Below the pieces are notes generated by a model. That model searched no databases and was not told where the DNA came from. It was given only the letters and a program-made list of their open reading frames with translations. From REEB95 sp050729835 (lineage in GTDB: Bacteria; Pseudomonadota; Alphaproteobacteria; ATCC43930; CGMCC-115725), in NCBI GenBank assembly GCA_050729835.1, contig JBOHLS010000005.1:50956-114955 (forward strand): 64,000 nt of DNA, written 5' to 3'. Made by a program: the position numbers and the translations under genes. Numbering within the stretch: the stretch's first letter is position 1; every line of letters starts with the position of its first letter. Positions 17,954-26,835 of the stretch are shown here, one piece after another.

Positions 17954-18642
17954 GGTGTCACCGTGCGTGCGACCGGTTCGGCGACGATCACGACCGCCTC
18001 GCTCAGCCCCGACAGCACGCGATGGCGGCGGATCTCGCGCCAACCGGCCGCCGCGAGCATCCGCGCCAGCTGGACCTTGGTCACCGGAAACACCGCCGGA
18101 TTCTGGAACAGGCCGGTGAAGCGCTTCAGAGCGCGGCGCCGGCGATGCAGCCGCGTGTCGATACCGTGGGTCAAGACCAGGCGGCGGCGCGCGACGCGCC
18201 CCAAGGCGCCGATCAACGCCTGTTGCTCGTCCGGCGGAAAGTGCATCAGGAAGCGCGCCGAGAGCACGGCGTCGAACAGGCGCGTTGGATCAGGCGCGCG
18301 GATGTCTGCGGTCGCGGCGGTGAAGCGGTCGCCGAACGGCGCCAGGCGCCGGCGCGCCACCGCCAGCATCTCGGGTGCGATGTCGATGCCGTGGACGACG
18401 AGACCCAACGCCAGCGCGACTTCGGCAAGCCGGCCGGTGCCGCAGGGCATGTCGGCCAGCGTCGATCCCGCTGGCAGATCGGCCAGGGCACGACGAACCG
18501 CGCGACGATCGAGGAAATTGAACAGACGGCCGGCGACGCCCGAAAATCGCACCCGGTCGTAATTCGCGGCCACCGAGGCATCCTGGTAATGCCGCGTCGG
18601 GTCCCATGCTTTACCGTAGCGCAGATCGTCCATCGCGGTCAT
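17950..18642 (-). CDS. Class I SAM-dependent methyltransferase
   Basis: A 230-residue Rossmann methyltransferase with motif I LADMPCGTGRLAEVAL, the acidic turn VHGIDIAPEMLAVAR, motif II TADIRAPDP and FDAVLSARFLMHF. In this setting it could methylate a sugar or the lipid-linked unit. The ATG at 18642 overlaps the stop of the phosphotransferase-like gene, and its own stop overlaps the GT4 start, so translation is probably coupled. The frame stays open far upstream through the neighbouring gene, which is a shadow and not part of the protein. Confidence 0.9.
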   Translation of the reverse strand: MTAMDDLRYGKAWDPTRHYQDASVAANYDRVRFSGVAGRLFNFLDRRAVRRALADLPAGSTLADMPCGTGRLAEVALALGLVVHGIDIAPEMLAVARRRLAPFGDRFTAATADIRAPDPTRLFDAVLSARFLMHFPPDEQQALIGALGRVARRRLVLTHGIDTRLHRRRRALKRFTGLFQNPAVFPVTKVQLARMLAAAGWREIRRHRVLSGLSEAVVIVAEPVARTVTP

Positions 18643-19646
18643 CCGATGGCGGCCAGCAACGCGTCGTACGCGGCGGCAACGCAGTGTTCGAAGCGATAGC
18701 GTTCGTAGGATTCGCGGATCGGACCGGGCGGCGCCGAGGCGAACTTGATCCAGAAGCGCAGCAGGCCGTGCAACTGTGCCCACAGCAGCGGCCCGCGCCA
18801 TGCCGGCTGACGCGTGGCGCCGTAGCCGTCGAGGAAGGCGTCGGCGATGGCCGCATGACGCCACCCGAGAAGCCAGCCCGACGGGCGCCAAGCGCGGAAA
18901 ATCAGGTCGCGGATGAACTTCGCCAGATCGAGCATCACCACATCGTCCCAATGCGCCGCGATGTCGAGCCCGACCAGGCCGTCGTCGGTCATCATCAGGT
19001 TCTCGGCCTTGAAGTCGCCGTGGTGATGCGCGATCGGCAGCGGGATCGCGGCGATCGCCGTCGCTGTGCGCGCGAGCGCCGCCTGGGCACAGGCGAAATG
19101 CCGGTTCGAGGCCAAGGCGCGGCCGCGCGGCGCATGCGGCTCGAGGTTGGCCAGCATGACGGCGCAACTCATCGGCCGATCGGCCAGCCGGTGCATGGCG
19201 TGAAAGCCGTGCAGCCAGCGCCCGGCGGCGTTCGACCACGCCAGGATTTCGGCTTCGGCGGTCATCGGGCCGGCTAGGACCGACGCGACTGAGCGGCCTT
19301 CGATCCACTCCATCGCCAGGCAGGCGTGCTCCTCGATCAGGTCGAGCGCGCGCACCACGCGGACGGGGGCCGCGCTGCGCGTCGCCAGGCCGGTGATGCG
19401 TTCGAGCGCCGCGAACTGCCGCTGCGCCGTCGCGAAGTCGCGGCTGCCATCCTCGGTCAGGCAGAACTTGAGCGCCACCGCCCCGGCGATTTCGCCGCCG
19501 GTGCAGCGGAACAGCCGCGATGCCGGACTGACCCGGACCGGACCGACGACGCGACAGCCGTCGATCGGCACCTCGCCGATCCGGCGGCCCGCCAGAATCC
19601 GGGCGACGTCCTCCGGCAGCAGCGCGACGACGGTTTCGGTGGTCAT
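18639..19646 (-). CDS. Aminoglycoside-phosphotransferase-like (APH/choline kinase fold) protein
   Basis: A 335-residue kinase-fold protein. The catalytic loop AHHHGDFKAENLMM and the DFG-like GLDIAAHWDDVV are clear, with an N-terminal lobe containing VALKFCLTEDG and EHACLAMEWIEGRSV. Such APH-like proteins recur in exopolysaccharide and teichoic-acid clusters, where they may phosphorylate sugars; antibiotic resistance is unlikely here. It is coupled by ATGA overlaps to the GT2 gene before it and the methyltransferase after it. The substrate is unknown. Confidence 0.85.
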   Translation of the reverse strand: MTTETVVALLPEDVARILAGRRIGEVPIDGCRVVGPVRVSPASRLFRCTGGEIAGAVALKFCLTEDGSRDFATAQRQFAALERITGLATRSAAPVRVVRALDLIEEHACLAMEWIEGRSVASVLAGPMTAEAEILAWSNAAGRWLHGFHAMHRLADRPMSCAVMLANLEPHAPRGRALASNRHFACAQAALARTATAIAAIPLPIAHHHGDFKAENLMMTDDGLVGLDIAAHWDDVVMLDLAKFIRDLIFRAWRPSGWLLGWRHAAIADAFLDGYGATRQPAWRGPLLWAQLHGLLRFWIKFASAPPGPIRESYERYRFEHCVAAAYDALLAAIG

Positions 19647-20605
19647 CGCCGCCGCCCTGCGCCGAACAGCATGCGGCGCGGAATGGCGACGAGATTGCGC
19701 AGTGGGGCACGGCCCAACGCCGCGGCACGCAACAACAGCCACGCGCCGCGGAAGCGCGCGCCGCAATCGATCAGGTTGGCGCCGAGCCGCTCGCAGCGGC
19801 GGCCGAGGATCGCCCGCCGCTCGGCCGGCGACAGCCGGTCGCCCAGACGCTGAAGATGCCGACGCACCATGGCGACGACGTCGGCGGCCTGGCGCGCGGC
19901 GTGGCCGGTCGAATAGCTGCGCGGCATCCAATGATAGACCGCGAGCGGGTCGGGAATCGCATGAACCCCGCCGACCAGGGCGAGGCGGATGAACAGGTCC
20001 TGATCCTCGCCGGTGATCAGATCGGGATCGAAACCGCCGACCGCGTCGAGTAGGCCGCGCCGCGTCATTGCGGCGGAGATAGCGACAAACGAGGATGCCA
20101 GCAGCGTCTTCCACGCCTCGGTTCCTGGAACCGGCGGCTGACGCGCGTAGACCGAGCTGCCGTCGCGGCCGTCAACGGTTTTCACCTTCATGTCGGCCAC
20201 CACGAGCGCCAACCCGGCATCGGCCTCGAAGAGCGCGACCTGGCGCGCGAGCTTGTCGGGCAGCCACTCGTCGTCGACGTCGAGAAACGCGACCAGTTCG
20301 CCCTTGGCGGCGGCAATGCCGAGATTGCGCGCCCGCCCCGGACCACCGTTGTGGTCCAGCCGGATGACGCGGATGCGCGGATCGTCGAACGCCGCCCCGA
20401 CGGCAACGGTGTCGTCGGTGCTCGCATCGTCGACGCAGATCGCTTCCCATTCGGGATAGGTTTGCGCGCACACCGAAGCGAGCGCGCGGCGCACGGTTAA
20501 TGCGGCGTTAAACATCGGCATGACGACCGAGACCAGCGGCCGCGACGGCGCCACCGCGGATAAGGTGCGGCGTTGGGCAGCAAGCGCGGAACGGGATGGC
20601 GGCAT
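19643..20605 (-). CDS. Glycosyltransferase family 2 protein
   Basis: A 320-residue GT-A glycosyltransferase: LVSVVMPMFNAALTVRRALASV, the nucleotide-binding ICVDDASTDDT, NGGPGRARNLGI, the metal-binding AFLDVDDEWL and acceptor-site TGEDQDLFIRL. It probably adds one sugar of the repeat unit. It is the first gene of the minus-strand group GT2, APH-like, methyltransferase, GT4, deacetylase, all overlapping by 4 bp. The promoter should lie in 20606-20850, which contains a large inverted repeat. Confidence 0.92.
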   Translation of the reverse strand: MPPSRSALAAQRRTLSAVAPSRPLVSVVMPMFNAALTVRRALASVCAQTYPEWEAICVDDASTDDTVAVGAAFDDPRIRVIRLDHNGGPGRARNLGIAAAKGELVAFLDVDDEWLPDKLARQVALFEADAGLALVVADMKVKTVDGRDGSSVYARQPPVPGTEAWKTLLASSFVAISAAMTRRGLLDAVGGFDPDLITGEDQDLFIRLALVGGVHAIPDPLAVYHWMPRSYSTGHAARQAADVVAMVRRHLQRLGDRLSPAERRAILGRRCERLGANLIDCGARFRGAWLLLRAAALGRAPLRNLVAIPRRMLFGAGRRR

Positions 20606-20687
20606 CGGCGGACGGTCTCTCGTGCGCGAGCGAAAACCGACGCGGAAACCGGTCGCCGCGCCGCCCCGATTGTCGCCGCGAGCGACG

Positions 20688-20750
20688 AATTTCCGGTTAA
20701 CAGAGGGTTGACCGGCGTGCCCATTAACCCTCTAGCAGTAACCGGAAATT
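20688..20750. repeat. 63-bp imperfect palindrome in the divergent GT2/flippase promoter region
   Basis: Outer arms AATTTCCGGTTA (20688-20699) and TAACCGGAAATT (20739-20750) are a perfect 12-bp inverted repeat. Inner arms GAGGGTT (20703-20709) and AACCCTC (20726-20732) are a perfect 7-bp repeat. The centre is 16 bp. It lies 82 bp upstream of the GT2 start and 100 bp upstream of the flippase start, so it could be a shared operator for both divergent units or a structured leader. There is no T-run, so it is not an obvious terminator. Confidence 0.8.
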
Positions 20751-20850
20751 AGGCCTTCAGAGGTAAGAAAAGGCTGGATTTTCCAGGGGAATCGATGATC
20801 TCGACGAGGGCGCAGGACACCGCACGGGCGGGTCTCGCCGCGGGCGCGCC

Positions 20851-22398
20851 ATGACCGATGCACCGGCGACCATTGCCGTTTCGGCGTCGGCCGAAGCCTC
20901 GCTCGGCCGCAGGATCGCGCGCAGCGCCGTCTTCATGGTCGCGCTGCGCGGCGCGTTCCGGCTGATCGGCATGGTCAGCTCGCTGATCCTGCTGCGGCTG
21001 CTGGCGCCGTCCGATTTCGGCATCGTCGGACTCGTCACCGCGGCACTCGCCATTTTCAATATCCTCGGCGAGCTGTCGTTCGAAGCCGGGCTTGTGCGCA
21101 TGGCCGAGCCCCTGCGGATTCACTACGACACAGCGTGGACCCTCGGCCTGATCCGCAACGCGGTCATGGCGCTGGCCGTCGTGCTATCGGGTCCCTGGCT
21201 GGCCGATTTCATCGCCGACCCACGGGTGGTTCCCCTCGCCTACGTCCTCGCCGGCATCACGTTGCTGCAAGGCCTGGAAAACGTCGGCGTGGTCGATTTC
21301 CAGCGCCGGCTCGAATTCGACCGTTTCTTCCGTTTCCAGATCTTCGGCAAGCTCGCGGGCGTCTGCGTCGCCCTGCCGCTGGCCTTCGCCTTGCGCAACT
21401 ACTGGGCGCTGATGGCCGGCATCGCCGTCACCCGGCTGTCGATGACCGCGCTGAGCTATGCCATGAGCGCCTACCGGCCGCGGCTCAGCCTCGCCGGCTG
21501 GCGCGATCTGTTCGATTTCTCGAAGTGGCTGCTGGTCGCCAATCTCGAGTGGGTCGTCGATTCCTATGCCATGACCTTCCTGACCGGGCGCGTCGCCGGC
21601 CCGGCGGCGATCGGCCTCTATCAGGTCGCCAACCGCGTCGCGTCGCTGCCGGCAAGCGAGGTCGCCGCGCCGATCCGCGGCCCGATGTACGCCGGCATGG
21701 CGCGCGCCGTCCATGACCTGCCGCAGCTTCGCCGCCAAACGCTCGACGGCCTGTTCCTCAGCGTCGCGGTCGTCGCGCCGATGGCGGTCGGCATCGCGCT
21801 GCTGGCGCAGCCGATCGTCGATCTGTTCTTCGGCTGGAAGTGGGTTGCCGCCATTCCGCTGGTACGGCTGTTCGCACTGGCCGCCCTGTTCGACGCGATC
21901 GGCCATTACACCCACAACCTCTATCTCGTCACTCACCGCCAGCGCCGCTTCGTCGGCGTGTTCGCCGTCGCGCTCGCGATCCGCATTCCGGCGATCATCC
22001 TCGGCGCCTGGCTCGACGGCATCGACGGCGCGGCCTTTGCGATGATGGTGACCGCGATGTTCAACGCGCTGTTGTGGTCGGCCAACATCTTGCCGCTGGC
22101 CGGCATCCCGATCCGCGCCGCGCTGGCCGGCGTCTGGCGCACCGCCTTCGCGGCGCTGGTGATGGCCGCTGTCGTCCTGTGGCTCGGCACGCTGTGGCCC
22201 GAGCCGCGCGAATTCGCCGCCGGACTGGTGCGCTTCGCCGTCTTGTGCCTCGCCGGCGGCTTGACCCATGTCGGGACGCAATTCGCCGCCTGGCGCCTGT
22301 CCGGCGAGCCCGCCGGCGCCGAACGCCACCTGATCAAGACCGCGGCCGAGGTGGCCGGTCGCTTCATGCCGCACGGCTGGCTGCACGCCAGGACCTGA
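20851..22398 (+). CDS. Lipopolysaccharide/exopolysaccharide flippase (Wzx/MOP family)
   Basis: A 515-residue polytopic membrane protein of the MOP superfamily, predicted to flip the undecaprenyl-linked oligosaccharide to the periplasm. Family features are the N-terminal RIARSAVFMVALRGAFRLIGM, LILLRLLAPSDFGIVGLVTA, the YDTAWTLGLIRNAVMA helix, NVGVVDFQRRLEFDRFF and FDFSKWLLVANLEWVVDSY, with about 12-14 hydrophobic segments. It is intact, unlike the related gene at 25305-26828, so it is probably the working flippase of the locus. The O-glycosylation ligase follows 11 bp downstream. Confidence 0.92.
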   Translation: MTDAPATIAVSASAEASLGRRIARSAVFMVALRGAFRLIGMVSSLILLRLLAPSDFGIVGLVTAALAIFNILGELSFEAGLVRMAEPLRIHYDTAWTLGLIRNAVMALAVVLSGPWLADFIADPRVVPLAYVLAGITLLQGLENVGVVDFQRRLEFDRFFRFQIFGKLAGVCVALPLAFALRNYWALMAGIAVTRLSMTALSYAMSAYRPRLSLAGWRDLFDFSKWLLVANLEWVVDSYAMTFLTGRVAGPAAIGLYQVANRVASLPASEVAAPIRGPMYAGMARAVHDLPQLRRQTLDGLFLSVAVVAPMAVGIALLAQPIVDLFFGWKWVAAIPLVRLFALAALFDAIGHYTHNLYLVTHRQRRFVGVFAVALAIRIPAIILGAWLDGIDGAAFAMMVTAMFNALLWSANILPLAGIPIRAALAGVWRTAFAALVMAAVVLWLGTLWPEPREFAAGLVRFAVLCLAGGLTHVGTQFAAWRLSGEPAGAERHLIKTAAEVAGRFMPHGWLHART

Positions 22399-22409
22399 GG
22401 ACCCCGCCC

Positions 22410-23741
22410 ATGCGCTCACTGTTCTTCACCACCGTGATCTTCGCCATGTTGCCGGCGGCGTTCTTTTCCCCGTTCGTCGCCGTGCTGCTGTGGTCCTACA
22501 TCTCGTTCGGCAGCCCGCAGCGCTTGACCTGGGGCATCAGCGACGCGATCCCATTCGCACTCGTCGTCGGCCTGACCGGCATCCTGGGCTGGCTGGTGGT
22601 CGAACGCCGCAAGATTCCGAACGACGCGACGACCTGGCTCCTGGTCGGCTTCATCGTCGCTTATACCATCGCGACCTATTTCGCGATCGTGCCCGACGAG
22701 GCCTGGCCGAAATGGTGGCTGACCACCAAGGCGATGATCTACATCTTCGTCACCGCCGCGTTGCTGACCAACCGGGTGCGCATCCACGCGCTGATGTGGG
22801 TAATGGTGATCGCGGTGGCGTTCTACGGCATCAAGGGCGGTATATTCGCGCTCGTCACCGGCGGCAATTACCGCATCTGGGGCCCGGCGCAAACGGTGAT
22901 CGGCGACAACAACCAGATCGCCGCCGCGCTGGTGGTGCTGCTGCCGCTGACCAACTATCTCGGCCGCCAGTCGAAGAACGAGCTGCTGCGCCTGGGCTCG
23001 CGCGTGGCGATGGGCTTGTGCCTGCTGTCGGTGCTGGCGTCCTATTCGCGCGGCTCGTTCCTGGCGCTGATCACCATGCTGCCCTTCCTCTTGCAGCACT
23101 CGAGGCGGAAGGTCGTTTCCGCCGTCGTCATCGTCGCCGCGCTGGCCTTCTCGATCAGCTTCATGCCGGCGCAATGGGTCGAGCGCATTCAGACCATTCA
23201 GACCTATCAAAAGGACTCCTCGGCCGAAGGCCGCATCGAGATGTGGGAAGCGGCGACCAAGATGGCGCTGGCGCGGCCGCTGGTCGGCGTCGGCTTCAAG
23301 GGTCCCTACATCCAGACGGTGATGGACCAATATTCGCCGGGCACCACGGCGCGCGCCGTGCACAGCATCTGGTTCGAGGTGCTGGGCGAGAACGGCTTCC
23401 CGGCGCTGTTCTTCTGGATCGCGCTCGCTGTCGTCGCCATCCAGAACTGCCGCTACGTCATCCGACGAACCAAGAACGTGCCCAAGCTCAAATGGGCGAA
23501 CGACCTCGCGCACATGTCGATGGTCGGCCTCGTCGGCTTCTATGTCGGCGGTTCGTTCCTGTCGCTGTCGTATTGGGACTTCTACTTCACGCTGCTGGTC
23601 ATGCTGGCAGCGACGCGGCGGATCGTGGTGGCCGAGCTCGCGCCCGAGCCGAAGCGGCTGCTGTTCTCGCCCGAGGCGGCACGCGCCGCCGCCAAGGCGC
23701 GGCTCGGCGCCGTGCGACCGGCCTTCGGCGCCGGCGATTGA
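22410..23741 (+). CDS. Putative O-glycosylation ligase/Wzy-like polymerase, exosortase A-associated
   Basis: A 443-residue membrane protein with about 10 hydrophobic helices and a large periplasmic loop containing VERIQTIQTYQKDSSAEGRIEMWEAA, the GFKGPYIQTV segment and RAVHSIWFEVLGENGFPA. These are hallmarks of the O-antigen ligase/polymerase family; the N-terminus MRSLFFTTVIFAMLPAAFFSPFVA and LTWGISDAIPFA match the exosortase A-associated subgroup. It should polymerise the unit or transfer it to an acceptor in the periplasm. ATG at 22410 is chosen because the open frame upstream overlaps the flippase. A small membrane protein follows. Confidence 0.9.
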   Translation: MRSLFFTTVIFAMLPAAFFSPFVAVLLWSYISFGSPQRLTWGISDAIPFALVVGLTGILGWLVVERRKIPNDATTWLLVGFIVAYTIATYFAIVPDEAWPKWWLTTKAMIYIFVTAALLTNRVRIHALMWVMVIAVAFYGIKGGIFALVTGGNYRIWGPAQTVIGDNNQIAAALVVLLPLTNYLGRQSKNELLRLGSRVAMGLCLLSVLASYSRGSFLALITMLPFLLQHSRRKVVSAVVIVAALAFSISFMPAQWVERIQTIQTYQKDSSAEGRIEMWEAATKMALARPLVGVGFKGPYIQTVMDQYSPGTTARAVHSIWFEVLGENGFPALFFWIALAVVAIQNCRYVIRRTKNVPKLKWANDLAHMSMVGLVGFYVGGSFLSLSYWDFYFTLLVMLAATRRIVVAELAPEPKRLLFSPEAARAAAKARLGAVRPAFGAGD

Positions 23742-23762
23742 GACAACGCGGATAGGTGATCC

Positions 23763-23978
23763 ATGGAAGCAATCTTCTTTCTCATCGCGCTGGCCGGCAT
23801 TGTCATGGTGATTCACTGGTCGGCGGTCAACGACCGCGCCGGCAACAACGGCGTGACGACGGGGTTCTTCGCCATGCGCGAGCCGGAAGAGCCGGCCGCC
23901 AAGCCGATGCCTGCCGGCATCGCCGCGAAGCAACGCGGCCCGGTCGCACAGCCGGCCGTGCGGCAGCGACGGGGATAG
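23763..23978 (+). CDS. Small single-helix membrane protein next to the O-glycosylation ligase
   Basis: A 71-residue protein with one N-terminal transmembrane helix (IFFLIALAGIVMVIHWSAV), then a polar, Pro/Ala-rich tail ending in QRRG. I do not recognise a named family. It starts 21 bp after the ligase stop on the same strand, behind GGATAGGTGA, so it is probably co-transcribed. The helix-plus-tail design suggests an inner-membrane accessory of the ligase or flippase, but that is a guess. Confidence 0.6.
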   Translation: MEAIFFLIALAGIVMVIHWSAVNDRAGNNGVTTGFFAMREPEEPAAKPMPAGIAAKQRGPVAQPAVRQRRG

Positions 23979-24104
23979 TCGGCAAACTACGGCCGCTCCA
24001 AAATTTCGGCATCTCATGTCAGACAACGCAGCCTTGTTCGCTTTTTGTTCTTAATGAGTGAACGTAATTGGTGTATAGGCCTAAATTGCGTTTAAGAGCG
24101 CCAG

Positions 24105-24713
24105 ATGGCCTTTTCCGTCCGCGAATTCAGGATTCTTCCTCGCGGTAGCGCCGGCCGCGCCGGCGACGATGACGGCGTCGCGATTGGCCCGTTTCCGCTG
24201 GTGAAAATGGTGGCCGACGGATGTTGTAGCCAGCTCGCTCGCGTCGCACCGGATGACGAGATTCAAAAAGCACTGACGCTCGCCTATGGGCAAGTTTGCG
24301 TTTCGCGCCGAGCCAGAATAACGCGCGCGCTCCATTCGATCGCGAAGACATTGACGGAAGGAAAATATGCACTCGCGCAGATCATGGCGGTGCAGATGGG
24401 ATTGCCAGAATTTTCCAATCAAGTCCTTGTCGGTCTCGACGCCGCCGCCGAACTCTTAAAAGACTACCCGAACTGGCCGAGCGAGGCCCACGACGTGCAT
24501 GGAAGATGGACGGATTCAGGAGAAGCAAGCGGAGCCATCGTTCCGGTTATTGAACCCTATTCGCCGGAATGCCTCCAAGCAATCAACGAAGCTATAGAAA
24601 TCTGCACCAAACGATACGAAGCGGACGTCATTCCGCAGGGGCGCGGAGCGATCTCGTTCTTCTCATTCCGCAGATGTGTCCGCTCTCCCGTTCCGAGCGA
24701 CTGCGGCTATTAG
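24105..24713 (+). CDS. Hypothetical protein, accessory cargo within the exopolysaccharide locus
   Basis: A 202-residue open frame that I do not recognise. The middle reads as an amphipathic helical segment (RALHSIAKTLTEGKYALAQIMAVQMGL), followed by WPSEAHDVHGRWTDSG, a DxxGRWT motif seen in many alphaproteobacterial proteins of unknown function. No signal peptide or membrane helix is evident. Base composition is less GC-rich than in the flanking genes and the preceding 100 bp are AT-rich, which suggests later acquisition. The start ATG lacks a clear ribosome-binding site; ATG at 24207 is an alternative. Confidence 0.5.
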   Translation: MAFSVREFRILPRGSAGRAGDDDGVAIGPFPLVKMVADGCCSQLARVAPDDEIQKALTLAYGQVCVSRRARITRALHSIAKTLTEGKYALAQIMAVQMGLPEFSNQVLVGLDAAAELLKDYPNWPSEAHDVHGRWTDSGEASGAIVPVIEPYSPECLQAINEAIEICTKRYEADVIPQGRGAISFFSFRRCVRSPVPSDCGY

Positions 24714-24732
24714 CTTTCTCGAAGAGGACGTA

Positions 24733-25293
24733 ATGGCTCGTAATGATTACGTCATCGACCCTGACGGCAGTCGCCTTCCGGTAACGGAGATCGAATCATG
24801 CCACCAACGCCTCGTCGAGCTTTGCAAGGCAAAGAGATTTCAGGAAGGTCTCGCGCTCGGCGATCAACAGATTACGAAAAATCCATTGAACTTCCGGGGC
24901 TATGCGAACAAAGCGTTTGTCCTGGGTTGGATGGGAAACCATGCCGAGCAGATCAAATACAAAAACAAGGCGGTCGAGCTAGCGCCGCAAAACCCCGGTC
25001 TCTATTTCTCGCGCGCGCTCCTGCATTACAATATGGGCAACTACGCCGCGGCGATTCCGGATTTCACCCGCTGCGCCGAGCTCGACAAGGAGGACCAAGT
25101 CGTCGGACCGGGGAATTATCTCCACCTTGCCGATTGCCACCGCCGACTCGGCAACTACGCCGCTGCGATCGCAGATTGCTCACTGGTGCCTGACAATTTC
25201 GATTTTCCGGGCTTTCTCGGCCATTTCGAAGGCACCAAGCGTCACCTGCTTGCCGAGATCGAGCGCGAGCGCGGCATCGCGCTAGAACCTTGA
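24733..25293 (+). CDS. Tetratricopeptide-repeat protein
   Basis: A 186-residue protein with about three TPR units (RFQEGLALGDQQITKNPLNFRGY, HAEQIKYKNKAVELAPQNPGLY, NYAAAIPDFTRCAELDKED). The ATG at 24733 follows GAAGAGG and begins MARNDYVIDPDGS; a longer frame from 24676 is not supported. It probably binds a partner through the TPR groove; the partner may be the gene just upstream. It has no evident role in polysaccharide synthesis. It ends 11 bp before the convergent flippase pseudogene. Confidence 0.75.
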   Translation: MARNDYVIDPDGSRLPVTEIESCHQRLVELCKAKRFQEGLALGDQQITKNPLNFRGYANKAFVLGWMGNHAEQIKYKNKAVELAPQNPGLYFSRALLHYNMGNYAAAIPDFTRCAELDKEDQVVGPGNYLHLADCHRRLGNYAAAIADCSLVPDNFDFPGFLGHFEGTKRHLLAEIERERGIALEP

Positions 25294-25304
25294 TCTGAGC
25301 CGGC

Positions 25305-26828
25305 CTACTTGCCCGCGCGCAGCGCCGCCGACAGTTTTGCCAACGTCGGCCACCGCGGCAGCAGTCGCGCGCCGACGAACTCCACAATCGTCGCCTCGGC
25401 GCCTTTGGCATAGCCGCCGGTCGCCCACAGCGTGAACAGCACCGTCGCATAGATCGCGGCGCCCAGCGCGACGCAGGCGAATAACGTGAGCGCTTCGCCG
25501 CCGGCACCCGGCGGAAACGCGGCCACCTGGCGGAAGGCGCCAAGGAACGCCGCCATCGAAGCGCCGGCGGTGAACGGCCGCCACAACGCCTCGACGACCG
25601 TGCCGATCGGCAGGCCGACCAGCCGCTGCGCCAGAACGAGATTGATGCCGCCGCCGACCAGGCTGGCGCCGACCGGCGGTCGCCGCGCCGATGCCGCCTT
25701 GCGCCGGCACCAGCAGCGCGAGCAGCAGCAGGAATGCCGCGGCGTTGACCAGGCTGGTCAGCGTGAACAGCCGCGGCCGGCCCATGGCGACGAACACCGC
25801 ATAGGCGTTGCCGACCAACAGCTCGAGCGGCCCGGCGAAGGCCAAGAGCCGCAACAGCGGCGCGGCCGCCGCCCATTGCCGGCCGAAGCCCAGATCGATG
25901 ACCAGGTCCGCCGTGACCAAGAGGCCGAAAGCCAGCGGCGCCATCAGGCAGAGACCACCCGCCAGCACCGCGAGATAGCCTTCGGCGAGGTTCTTGCCCT
26001 CGCCCGAGAGCTTCGAGAAGCCGGGAAAGATCGCCGCCAGCACCGGCGTGATCAGCTCGGTCGTCGGCAGCTCGGCGACCGTGCGCGCGATGCGGTAAAA
26101 TCCCAGCGCCGCGATGCCGGCGAACTTGCCGACGAACAACTCGTCGCTGCGCGTGCGCACGAAGAAGAGTTGGCTCGATAACCACAGCCATTTGGAAAAG
26201 CCGAAGACCTCGCGGAAGCGCGCCAACGACAGCCGCGGCCGATAGGGATGGAGCACGAAGCTCAGGACGACGCGTGCGATGGCGGATGTGACTAGGCTGG
26301 CGACCAGCGCGCGATAGTCGCGCCAGACGAAGGCCAGCGGCACCGCCACGACGAACGACGCGAGCTTGGTCGCGAGCGTGTAGATGCACTCGCGGGCGAA
26401 GGCGAGATCGCTGCGGAACTCGACCACGCCGACATTGGCGAAGCCCAAGAACGCCGCGATACCGGCGATAAAGCCGGCAATGCCAATGAGGCGCGGCTCA
26501 TGCAGGATGGCGGCGGCCGGGATCGCCAGCAGCAGCACCAGAACGGCGGTGACGAGGCCGCGGCCCAGTTCGAGCGTCTCCATACCGTGTCATAGCGTTC
26601 GCGTTCGCGCGAGCCGCTGCGGATCAGGTCCATGTCGAGGCTGAAATCGCCCGCCGCCTGAACTAGCGAATAGAGCAGCGTCGCCACGCCGACGAGGCCG
26701 TAATCCGTCGGCCGGAGCAGGCGCGCGAGCAGGATGGTGCTGGCGATGCCGATCAGCCGCACGCCCCGGCGCGCGGCCAGCAGCCAGAGCGCGCCTTTGG
26801 CGACACGGCGGGCGAGCGTCTCGCTCAC
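25305..26828 (-). pseudogene. Flippase (Wzx/MOP family) broken by two small indels
   Basis: The gene would start at GTG 26828, 7 bp after the exosortase stop (SETLARRVAKGALWLLAARRG). It reads to RERERYDTVW, then loses frame at 26577-26580, where a duplicated TC (minus strand GAGA) adds 2 nt; removing it restores VWTLELGRGLV, matching YDTAWTLGLI of the intact flippase. The second frame runs to VPAQGGIGAATA, then an extra base in the CCGG at about 25673-25676 shifts frame again; the third frame gives VGASLVGGGINLVLAQRLVGL and ends normally at 25305. All three parts are well preserved, so the damage is recent or a sequencing error. Confidence 0.88.
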
Positions 26829-26835
26829 CGCCGCC

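Noticed and set aside
18639..19646. An aminoglycoside resistance gene.
   Set aside because: Only the general kinase fold is shared. The gene is embedded and translationally coupled in a polysaccharide operon, so a role in sugar or polymer metabolism is more likely.
17950..20114. Very long minus-strand frames spanning the methyltransferase and APH-like genes.
   Set aside because: Each is a real gene plus antisense or out-of-frame read-through caused by high GC; conserved motifs occur only in the parts annotated.
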